Positions 11,801-23,800 of a DNA stretch of 64,000 nucleotides are shown piece by piece (positions within the stretch are counted from its first letter, which is position 1; every line of letters begins with the position of its first letter). The DNA is from Psococerastis gibbosa. Its lineage: Eukaryota > Arthropoda > Insecta > Psocodea > Psocidae. A program made the translations under genes and the position numbers. The notes under the pieces were generated by a model, which saw only the letters and a program-made list of their open reading frames with translations, did not search any database and was not told the origin of the DNA. Location of the stretch: NCBI GenBank assembly GCA_963971405.1, contig OZ020490.1, forward strand, positions 20,547,464-20,611,463. The letters are read 5' to 3'.

Positions 11801-14800
11801 TTCCACTGCATTTAAGTGAGGTCTTCAAATTAGCATTAACACCATAAATGGAATGATTTGTTTATAATCGTCGCGTGACTCGCGCCGAAAACAGATTGGC
11901 CGAGGGGGAGTTTCCGGTTTCCTACCACACGCCTCCCCCAGGTTGCGGATAGGGAAACGCTCGCCAGGGACTTGCCCCTAATGGGTACCTCTTAAATAAA
12001 ATACCAGGAACGGACGAAAACCGGAAGCATAGTGTCAATGGCTCCAAAGGCAGAAGAGAATGCCTAGAAAAATTCCAACAGTGGAGGAGGCAGAAGAACA
12101 CTACCCAACTAACTTGCTGAATTGCTAGGAGAGGAGGGAGAGGATTATGCGTAAGGTTAACAACCTAGCTATATAAAACACTACAAGCTACAAACGCTCT
12201 CATACCATAAATTGAATGATTTATTTATAATCGTCGCGTGACACGGAAACAGATAGCCCGATATTGAAAGACTACAGTATTAATATGAACTTTGAAACCA
12301 CAACGTTAATAAATAAGCCATTCATTGATTTCCATATATTTTCAGGCAATAATTCTATCTCTGGGAAACGATAAAGACTGGCGGATCATTAAGCTTCTGT
12401 TGACTGAGCTACCGATCGTTTTACAAAACAAGGCGCTTGTTTCAGATAAATATGGTGCTGATATTAATCATCTTGCCAATGTTCTTTGCTCCTTGGTAAG
12501 TAAGCATTTTTTTGGCGAGGTTATGCTCTAATTTTAAATTTTACGATGTATTTTGTAATCAGCTCCAGACTTGTATCTGTACTTGGTTAAGTCATGCTTT
12601 CGCCTATTTCATTGAGAGAAAGGTAAGCTTGGCTCAGCTTGTCTTTTATCGCTTGTAGCCGGTGTAGGTTGATATCGAGGACGTATATACCAGTCCGCAT
12701 TCGCAAGTCTGGTCTTCCGCCAGTCCCCACCTACTCAGGTTCGCGCGGCATCTTGTAACCCCCGTTCTTAGCCTATTGAGGCTCCGCCATGTATGGTACG
12801 GTAGTTAAGCTCCAATTCTAATTAATAAATAGGAAAATAAGTACGGGTTCACTCGTACCGGTTCTTATATTATGACATTGTAAATAGAGAAGAATTTTAA
12901 TAAAGTTATTTATGAAACAAATCTGAAAAAGAAACAATAAAAATAAGTTTTTCTATGCGCTTAGCCGGCTATTCCACTTGTCAGTTTTTCTTCAATTTTG
13001 ATAATGTGTTTGACGGAAATATCATCAATGTTGCATTTATATTTTTACACCACATTCCACTTGTCTTCAATAATTGACCATTTTTGTTTTCAATTTTTTT
13101 CTAATTTTGCAAGTTTGCTCGCCGTCTTTCTTTTAATTTTTAGTCTACAAGACATTTTTTAATGATTTAAATTACGAAATAATTCGTTCATTCTCAAGAA
13201 ATTAATTTAAATTATTAATCATCTCCAGACGACGCCATTGTTTAATTTTAGTTTGTTATTGTTTGCAAAACGTGATATTAACATCCGGAAGTTAAAATGT
13301 ACAATCACATAGAGTAAAACAAAAATCTCATCAATTATTGATGCACAAATGTCGGAATATGGACAAGTGGAATAGCCGACATCAACGTAGTGTAATGTTT
13401 GTTTAGGCCCTAGCAGACAAGTCTTACGTGGAGAGCTTCAAGTGCACAACATCAAGGATCAGTAGAAGTGACTTGCAAGCGATGGTTTTTCCCGTAGTAG
13501 CTGCCATTGCTTCATACCACTGTTACATGGAGCCTGCTGCGCAAGCTGGCTGCATTTCATGTCTGGAGATGGGACTAGTTTCCAAATCTGTCACGCAGTG
13601 TGTGCTGGCGCTAACGACCTGTGCTCTGGAAATGAGGGACACCATGTATAAACTATTGCCTGAGGTAATTTATTTTATTGTTTAGGCGGCTATTCCACCG
13701 ACGTCGTTTTTCAATGTGAATGTGCATGACGTGGTAGCAGACATCATTAATAAGTCTCTGCCATATTTTAAGGAGACTATAATGTAGATACTTAAGTTAT
13801 CTGTTATAAATTAGTTTATAATATGGCAGAGACTTATTAATGATGTCTGCTACCACGTCATGCACATTCACATTGAAAAACGACGTCGGTGGAATAGCCG
13901 TCTTAGTTATTATCAGAGTATATTATATTATATTATCACCACAGAGAAGAGACCAAGAACTTCCTCGACGTTTGGGTGTGCTGTGCACCGACTATGGCGC
14001 CAGATTGGCAGAATACTGTACCCAGAAACTTGGAATCTCTGCCACGAAATCGAATCAGAGTATAAAATTGGGGTTTATCTAAAGCACTTTGTCGAGTGAC
14101 AAGAACATAAGATGAGCTTGCTTGTTTATTTATATACGGTGAATTGTCTTATCCATCTATGGGTACCTGGCAGCTATCGCCCTGGATACAATATGTCATA
14201 TAGTACATCCAACTCCAAAGCGTACTTGACAGCTATCGTCACCAGCGACTGCTTGACGCACAAGGCATGGCTTAAGAGTGTACAGCCCGTAGGAAAGTGG
14301 CAGCCCGAATTGTAATACTTTTTAGTTTTTATTTAATTAACTAGGCATGTTATTAAAGATTTGGCTCATCAAAGTTATAGAAGACTACTTTATGCATCAT
14401 ATAATAAGGTGCCTATTTTTAGTTTTTGAAATTGTAGTTTTTTTATAAAATCGATTATACGTGAAAAGTTATTGTTTATAAAATATTTGCATGTTTATAA
14501 AAAAGCTACAATTTCGAAAATTAAAAATATCATATAATATGACGCATGAAGTAGTCTTCTACAACTTTGATGAGCCAAATCTGAAATAACATGCTTAGTT
14601 CATTAAATAAAAAATAGAAAGTATTAAATTTCGGGCTGCCAATTTCCCACGGGCTGTACTCTCTTAAGAAAAGGTGTTCAACCTTGGTGAGCTTCACATT
14701 CGACATGCGTCACGCAAAAGCTAAATTGTATTTTTCTTTCTTTAGGTGCTGTTGAGAATATCCAAAATGTCCTCCACCTTACACATAGCAATTCCCATCC

Positions 14801-17800
14801 TAGAATTTCTTTCCAGTAAGTGAAATCATTAAACTGAAAATTAATCGAATAAATTGAAGTATAGGAAGCCACTTTGAGGCAAGTTGATTACCTGCCATAT
14901 CGCGAGTTACCTCGAGGAAAATAATTTTTTGTAATGACCTGAGTCAACTGCTGTTGTAATATTTTGGAAACAAGTTCTCTTCATCAGGTTCTGTAATGTT
15001 CTCCTTTAAAAATAGGTGACATAATGTAAGAATTCAAGGCATGAAGAGCGGTGGTACGGCTGGTTACCTATTCCTAACCTACTGGCTAGATCTATTAGAG
15101 GGGATGATTGATGTGAATGTTGTGTCGTTTGTTAATTTTTCCTTATTGTGTAAAGCTCTTTTAATTTCAACATTTTCAAAAAAAATTTAATGTGTAACTT
15201 TTCTTTATTTTGTGTTGGGCTGTCCAATTGTTAGGATCGAATTTTTGATTTTCTGAGTTAAGGTGTTTCGCGAATGTGGTGTTGGTGTCTCCTATAACTG
15301 TTATATGTTCTTTGGCCTATGTAAATTGCGTTACAATTTAGACGATAAACTCCATTGCCTTTTTCTGGTTTGGTTTTGCAGTTTATGTGTTTATTGGCTA
15401 AGTTGTTGCGGTTGTACGGGGCTGGTGTTTGTCTCTTGTGGAAGAAATGTGCTTACTTCTTTTTTCTGTGATTTTTTCTATGTATTGTATCCTGAAATAT
15501 GATTTATTGGTTTCCGGGTTAATGCTCTCTGGGGGGTTAATTAGTTTGAGGTTGTGTTTGATTTTGTGATGTCGTAGAATTCTGTCTATTAGATTGAGAT
15601 TGAAATTGTTATTTTGGGCAATTTGTTTTATTGTATTTAATTCATTATTACAGTTGGTTTCATTCATAGGGATGTTAAGGAGTCGGAAAATCATACTATG
15701 AAAGGCTGCGTGTTTGTGCTGGAATGGGTGAGAAGAATCAACAGGGATTATATTATCGCTATGGGTTTATTTACGAAATATCTTGAAGTCTAGGGTACTA
15801 TTATGTTTGGTGATGGTGAGGTCTAAGAAGTTCAGGGAGTTGTTTCCTTCTACTTCCATGGTAAATTGGATTTTTGGGTGAATGGTGTTGATCAAACTTA
15901 AGAAATTGTCTAGTTGTCTGTTACTTCCTGTCCAAATGCTGAAGATATCATCTACATACCGTGTCAGGAAAGATATACGTTTAACTAGAGAATTTTTATT
16001 GAGTAGAAGTTTGTGTTCGAAGTTATCCATAAAAATTTCAGCAATAAGAGGAGAAAGGGAAGAACCCATAGGTAGGCCTATTTTTTGTTGGTAGAAGTCA
16101 GATTCGAATCGGAAATAGTTTTGATGAGTGAATGTGTCTAGCAGAAAGAGGGTCTCAGAAATAAGATTGTTTGAGGTATTATTGTGATAGAGTGACTGGG
16201 CAACTAATTTACGTACTTCGGGTACAGGAATATTGGTAAACAGATTTTTGACATCGAATGAGACGAGTTTGGCATTGCTGGATAAGGAAAGTTGCTTAAG
16301 GCGGGAAACCAACTCGAATGAGTTTTTGACGCTGTGGCGGGATGTGAAGTTGGAGAGCTCGCGAATGTGTTTTTTGATTAAACCAGCTACTTTCCTGGCT
16401 GGGCCACTGTTATACGAAACTACTGGGGGGATAGGTTGATTGGGTTTATCGTTTATGAAGTTTAACCAGACCAAAAAAATGAAGGAAGCACGGGGTTCAT
16501 GTTGGTAAATTTATAGGCTATATCTTGAGGTATCGTATTAGTGCTTTGTTTAATGGCTCTTTTGGGGCTTTTTGGAATTTGTTTGTGGGGTCTACCTTAA
16601 GTTTTACGAATGTGGATTCGTCAGAAATGAGGTCTAAGACTTTAGAAACATAATCTTGGGTAGGTAAAATGACAATGGATTTTCCTTTATCCGCCTTGGT
16701 AAGTGTAAAGTTATCTTGGGCTAGTTTATTTTTTTTATAGATTTAGTGTTATCGTTTTTGTGTGTAGGTTTGACGTTTTTCAGAATGTCTGCTGCTATGT
16801 GTTTTCCATTATTGTGTTTTTTTAGGCTAAATTCAGTGTCTGACATTAAGTTGGTCAACGTGTTTATGTTTAGACCTACTCTATATCGGGGCAATACTTG
16901 AGAAGTTCCATTTCTTTTGTGTTGAAAATCGTGTTAGACTAGTTCATTGGCGTAAATAAGGGGGTCCTGGGGGGCCTAGCTCCCCCCCCCCCAGGTCCAC
17001 CCGTAGCCCGCCCCCCCCCCCCCCGCAGGATTTCTGGTGACAAAGACGTTATGGAGGCGAAAGGCATAGTATCCACAATAACGAAAGGGAAATTAATGCT
17101 AAGTATGCATATTTTGCATGAAAAAAATGCAACATATTGACCAAGTAGTTTCACAAAAAAAATATTACTCAAAATGCTTAAGACCCCAATAATTAAGAGC
17201 TATTTTTTCCAAATTTTTCTCCCCTCACTGGTAGGTTTCTTCGTCGTTATAATATCTCAATAATTGTACTGCTTGGCTTGAAAACATTGGCGTAAATAGA
17301 GGTGTCCTGGGCTAAGTCCCCCCCCCCCTAGATGCACCCGTAGCCCCCCCCCCCAGGATTTCTGGTGACAAAGACGTTATGGAGGCGAAAGGCATAGTAT
17401 CCACAATAACGAAAGGGAAATTAATTCTTGGTATGCTTTTTCAGATGAAAAAAATCAACATATTGACCAAGTACCTTCACAGAATTATTTTACTCAAAAT
17501 GCCTAAAACCCCAATATTTCAGACTTATTTTTTCAAAAAGATCTTCGGGGGAGACCCCCGGGCCCCCCTCAGTGGTAGGTTTATTCGTCTGTAAAATCTC
17601 AACTGTACTGCTTGCATAATGCGTAAAACCTCACTAATTTGGGCCTATTCATCTTTTTTTTTGTCTGGTGCATGGAGACCCCCGGCCCCCCTTTCTCCAG
17701 GGTACAATATTCGTAAAACCTCACTAATGTGGGCCTATTAATCAATTTTATTCTCCAGGGTATAATATTCGTAAAACCTCACTAATTTGGGCCTATTCGT

Positions 17801-20800
17801 CAATTTTTTTTCTCCGGGGGAGCCCCCGGCTCCCCATTCTGCAAGGTATAATGTGCGTAAAACCTCACTAATTAAGGCCCATTTATCAATTTTTTTTTCT
17901 CCGGGGTTTCAAAGTCTTGTGGTACTAAAGCCCCCACTGAAATTTCGGGAATTTACGCCAATGGACAAGTTGACGGTGCGAGGATAGAATTTATGTGTTG
18001 TGTTGGGTAGTGTAGTGAGTGACTGCGCTGGAGGCGTCAGAGGCGAGAGGCCTTGACCTACCTCAGTCTGCATCGATCGATGGATGGGGTGAGACAGAGA
18101 ACTTACGTTCGTCTCGCGCATCTGATATTTCGGGTCGCGATGTGATGACTGTGATGTATTCCGTTGAATTTGTTATTGCTTTCCAATTTATTTTTATTTC
18201 GGTTTTGACTCAGTACTTTTATTTTTTATTTAGTGTTGTGCGTTTTTTGTAAGTGAAGTCACTAATTTTTGTGTATATTGCTTTCCAATTTATACGTAGT
18301 GTAAGGAAAGCTTTGTGATTGTCGAAATTTTCGATTCCGAGATTTCAACGGATTTACACGTTTTGAGGTCCCAGGAACCCAAAAAAGTGGTTTTTACGAA
18401 ATGTCTGTCTGTCGCTCTGTCTGTCTGTGCGTCGATTTCCGGGCAAACTACTCGGTCGATTTTGATGAAATTCGGCATGTAGGTTCACAAAACGATTTTT
18501 TTTATTTTTTTATTTTGGGCTAACTCAATTTGGGGGGGTTTTATTTTCAAAAAACTTCAAAAAAACGTCTAAAAAAATTATTTCTCAAAAACGGCTCCTA
18601 CGATTTCTTTTAAATTCACATATATTATAGTGGTTATTAATGTTAACGAAATGCGGGGGGTCACTTGCCCCTTGATAGTTTGCGTCTGGGGGTAAAAAAA
18701 TAAAATTAACTAAATTTTAATGAAAAATCACTAAAAAATAATTTTTCTGCGAAACCTTTCTATCGATGATTTCTACCTTCAGGCATGATTTAGGTGTTAA
18801 ATTGAGTAACGAAACCGGACAGGTTACTTGCCCAAAAAACTATTTGGTTTTGTGCAAAAAATGTTTTTTTGAAAAAATGATAGAAAATTCACGGTCAGAT
18901 GCATGGCGTGCTCTGCCATTACCTCAACTTCAGTGACATTAGATGGACAACCCCCCCCCCCCCCCGGGATATCGGAAATTTAACCACATGAAAATTATTT
19001 ACCATGAAATTACTCGTTTTCTCTATCTACTAATTTTGATAAATTGGAAAGCATGTTCGAGTAAACTCGGACCGGTTCTTTGATCTAGGAAGGTGGTCCA
19101 TTCTAAAAAGTGAAGTTTGAAAGATAATTCTGAATGTAAAACTTTAAGGTAAAGGCTTAAGCGGTCTCTGATTTTGAAAGATTTTTTGACTTCTTCTGCT
19201 AGCCAGACTATCTGGGCGATTCTAAGTGCTTTATTGGATTGTGTGGAAAAGGTTGCTGTTTTAATTTGGATGTATTTAGGAGTTACTCTAAGTCTGTGGT
19301 GGGGTGTGAAGTTGGAGAGCTCGCGAATGTGTTTGTTGAGAAAACCAGCTACTTTGCTGGCTGGGGCACTGTTATACGAAACTACTGAGCGGATAGGTTG
19401 ATTGGGTTTATGAAGTTTAACCAGACCAAAAAATGAAGGAGCCACGGGGTTCAAGTTGGTAAACTTATAGGCTATATCTTGAGGTATCGCATTAGAGCTT
19501 TGTTTTATGGCTTTTTTGGGGCTTTTTGGAATTTGTTTGTGGGGTCTACCTTAAGTTTTACGAATGTGGATTCGTCAGAAATGAGGTCTAAGACTTTAGA
19601 AACATAATCTTGGGTAGGTAAAATGACAATGGAATTTCCTTTATCCGCCTTGGTAAGTGTAAAGTTATCTTGGGCTAGTTTATTTTTTTTATAGATTTAG
19701 TGTTATCGTTTTTGTGTGTAGGTTTGACGTTTTTCAGAATATCTGCTGCTGTAGGACATGTAAAGCAGGTGGTCCCGGGTCTTCCTGGTTGAGTGCCAGG
19801 GACCGCTATGCTGTTGGACCCAAATAAATATTAAATATTTATTCTATGGTTGGACCAGACATTGTATAGAACAAAAAACCTAGTATGCTCGTTTTTATTA
19901 AAGTAAGTTTATGGAAGTATTAGAATAAACAAAGTGTTTCGTTCTATTCGATGTTAACAGTATAGCCTTAACTCCACTTGGTTGGCTTAGTAATTATAAA
20001 AGACATTATTTATTTATATCCTTATTTAGGCGGCTATTCCACCGACGTCGTTTTTCATTGTGCATGTGCATGACATGGTATTCTACTAGAAATGTTGACG
20101 ATGGTGTGTTGGTGCTACAGAGGTCGGAGTTTTTAAGGAAGAGCATATTCCAAGACGGTCTATCCAAATATAATTCTCTTCGAAGGGATATCAAATCGGC
20201 TTCATCCGTGTTGAAATTTAAAAAACGGCTACAAGAGGATGTGCGAAGTGGAATATTCGAGATGTGGATGACTTGATAGTGGAAGTGGATGTTTTTTATT
20301 AGCATTCGTGCTATATCTGCACACACTACTACTACTACATCATTAATAAGTCTCTACCATATTATAACTTAATTTATAATAGATAAGTTAAGTATCCACA
20401 TTATAGTCTCCTTAAAATATGGCAGAGACTTATTAATGATGTCTGCTACCTCGTCATGCACATGCACAATGAAAAACGACGTCGATGGAATACTCGCCTC
20501 ATGATGATAATTGTATTTGCTTTCAGCGCTTACCAGCCTGCCTAAAGTGTTTGCTAGCTTCGTGGGCGACCAGTACATGTCTGTGTTTGCGATTGCTCTT
20601 CCGTACACAAATCCATTCAAATTCAACCACTATACTGTCTCTCTAGCGCACCACGTCATCGCGGTTTGGTTCTTGAAGTGCCGCCTGCCGTTTCGCCGCG
20701 ACCTCGTCAAGTTTATAATAGCGGTAATACAATACAATACAATACCAAAATTAGAGTCCCTGACCAGCCAGAGCCGGATCGACCGTGTCAAACAAAAATA

Positions 20801-23800
20801 GCCACCCGAGAGGGTTTTGTACGAAAGAAGGAGGAGGTACTTAAATAGTCCAGCTCCTGGGGTCGTACTCATCCACATTATATAGTGAGGCGTCAATAAG
20901 TCTGCTTTTAATGTATGTTCTGAAACAAGCTGGATCCAACTGACTTACTAAAAATGGTAGCTTATTGTAAAGCCGGTGTGCAAGTATCGGATAAGAATCC
21001 CTCGACTTGTTTAGGCGACACCTATGCATATCAAACCCTTTTGCCGATCGTGTGTTATAGGAGTGCACTGTACTCCGAGCTAGCAATCCAGGATTCATCT
21101 TTACGGCCATTAGACAATTAAAGACATACTGGCCATGAACAGTGAGGACTCTAGCGGCTTTAAAAAGGGGTCTGCAGTGAGCAAGATACGAACTTTTTGT
21201 GACAATGCGGATAGCTCGTTTTTGTAGTAAGAGTACCGTGCTTACTCCTGCAGAGTGCCCCCATGCCAGTATACCATAATTTATATGGGTATGAAACAGA
21301 CCATGGTATACCATCAAAAGATCCGGCACCAGTCTACCAAGTTTACGTAGCAGGAAAGCAACTTTAGCGAGTTTACTACATATGCTATTTAGTTATTAAG
21401 CTTTATAGGTAATTGCGTAACGGTCGTAGGTCTTACCTTAGGCTGGTCTTAATCTGGTAGAAACCGAGGGCCCACGGTGAAGATGGTTATGGATCACAGC
21501 ACTACGGGATGGATAAAATCACAGATCTCGACACAATACCGTACGCAACTTTAGACAGAATTAAATAAAGTATTATAAACTGAGAGTAGAATTAAATTGT
21601 TAGACCGACCGGGCCAGGATTTCTTTAGCAACTGAGTTGTGGCTGTAGCTTAGACAACTTGTTTTAACAGGAGAATTAGTCATTTACCTATTGTATGGTG
21701 ACTACTATTAGTATGGTCCTCCCAGGACCAGTAATTCTTAACAATAGAACTAGAGGTATTTCGATGAAGGGGTACATTTTATGTAAAAAAAAAAAGTCAT
21801 TTTGTCAATTGATAGACCCAAAATATAACAGCAAGTTATTGATTTAGCTCGCCGGCCGCATTACCAAGTTGAATCCAGCGGACCAGAGCAGGTTCAAAGA
21901 TGCAGATAACTTGGTCGTGTGCACAGTGCCGGTAGGGAAACATGGTAGGACTTGTCCTGGTCACCTCCGAACTAATCGTGTGACTTCACTGTGTTTCCCA
22001 AGTGGTTCGGAATCCACTATAATCAGGAGGTCCCCTGTCCTATGGGCCCACACCGTGGCCTGGGACTGTGTCCAACCATACTACTACTACTACTACTATT
22101 GATTTAGCTCAGTAATATTTTCCACATTCTCTTTGTTTCGTTTTTCCAAAGCCTGCTTTCCCTGTCAGCCTGGCGGGGGGAGTGAGACTGTTTATTAACT
22201 TGAGGCACCCTAAGGGCAGACTCCTTCTCGGGAAGAAAGGGGGTTGACTGATAGAGTGGACCTCCTGATTATAGTGGATTCTAAATCACTTGGAGATCAT
22301 AGTAAATTCACACGATTAATTCGATCGCATGGTGTGTGGAGACTCATGTATTGTACAAGCACGTTGCCATCGAAACCATAATCATATAATTAATATGCGC
22401 CATTTTTAAATAACATTTGCTGTAGGGGCTAAAATCAAATGCCATTGCGCCTTTTGAAGAGGGCCAGGGGATGACACTGGACCTAGGACCTTTAAACGAA
22501 GACTCGACGAGCCGTAAGAGAAGTTCGAGTCTAACTGAGCAGGGGAGCCGACGGAGAGAGCGGCCCCTTATCAAAGGCCCCCCACTGGGCTCCCATCTGC
22601 GGCCGGCACTTGATGACTCTCTTATGCACTTCCATGTTGAGCTTACCGAGACTTGCATTGATCTCATGGCGCGTTATACGTTTTCATCTTGCGAGGCGAA
22701 ACCTTTGAGGTATACATATACATATATTATATTATACATTATATACGCATACGGGTTAACAGACTATCGGACAGCCGCACTGTGCTTTTTTTTTTGTAAA
22801 TTTGAAATAAAATAAAATTTCGCCGAAGTTATCGATCACAAAGCTATGAGTCAGGAATTAGTAGACGGAAGAAGTGTTTCAGTGCATTTAATACATAGTA
22901 TTATATAGTAATACATACCCTATTTGTCACCTACTGGCTACATTTAGGAACTCTTTCCACAGACAACCACACTATCCGTTTTTCATACAAAGGCGGCTTT
23001 CCACCGACGTCGTTTTTCAATGTGAATGTGCATGACGTGGTAGCAGACATCATTAATAAGTCTCTACCATATTATAACTTAATTTATAATAGATAACTTA
23101 AGTATCTACATTATAGTCTCCTTAAAATATGGCAGAGACTTATTAATGATGTCTGCTACCACGTCATGCACATTCACATTGAAAAACAACGTCGGTGGAA
23201 TAGCCGCCAAATCAAGCTCCATAGCTCCATCAGTGTTGGTTAGGGACACATACTATGTATTTAAATATAGAGGTGCACTTCTTTTTTACATTAGCTCCCG
23301 AGTAATAGCTCTGCTGTCGTTTCTTCTCTTGAAATTAGATTTTGTTTACCTTTGAGGTTGTTGCCTACGGTTGTCCCCATCCCGTGGCTGTAGAGCGTTA
23401 TCAATATGGCGGCTAGTGTAGCCTGCACAAGATAAGTACGCAATTCGCTAGGAAAATAGCCTGCACAAGCTAACTACAGAGTTTTGACCGGGTCCAGGTA
23501 TCCGTTCTGCTATGCTGCAATGTGTAAGACTCGATATTTTTTACGTTGGTACTTACCTGTATCTCTGATAATTGGTAACGGTAACAGGTGCCCCATAAGG
23601 GATATTATGGCCGTCGTTCCGGTTAATATATTTTTAGGGTTGTCCCTTATGTTGCATTGACTTACTTTGACTTATGGTGGCTGGGTGGGTCCGGGGGGAC
23701 CTTTCGCCGCGTACACACAAGCTCGCCATCTCTTTCGGTCATGCGCCGTCTCTCTCCAGCTCTGACGATCAATGCCCGCTTTATCTAGGTCGACCATGGC

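Larger units (their letters stand above)
14955..16930 (-). mobile_element. Penelope-like retroelement 1, degenerate
   Basis: On the minus strand the order is TKADKGKSIVIL (about 16700), a VVSYNSGPARKVAG stretch, reverse transcriptase 15767-16474 with SFDVKNLFTNIP, GLPMGSSLSPLIAEIFM and RYVDDIFSIW, then a linker at 15398-15694, and a GIY-YIG motif (GVYRLNCNAIYIGQ) near 15310-15350. RT followed by GIY-YIG defines Penelope-like elements. Several frame breaks make it non-functional. A CUGAUGA-type motif at 14955-14990 lies in the tail. Confidence 0.88.

Noticed and set aside
11569-11847. IPLHLSEVFKLAL in intron 11 as a missing TSC2 exon
   Set aside because: Exons 11 and 12 already align without a gap to the human protein, and no in-phase acceptor-donor pair encloses this stretch.
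13701-13885. MITE palindromes as CRISPR-like arrays or miRNA genes
   Set aside because: The genome is eukaryotic, the units are single palindromes with TSDs, and the arms match dispersed transposable elements.
15882-16439. Plus-strand ORFs over Penelope-like element 1
   Set aside because: They are shadows of the minus-strand reverse transcriptase frame.
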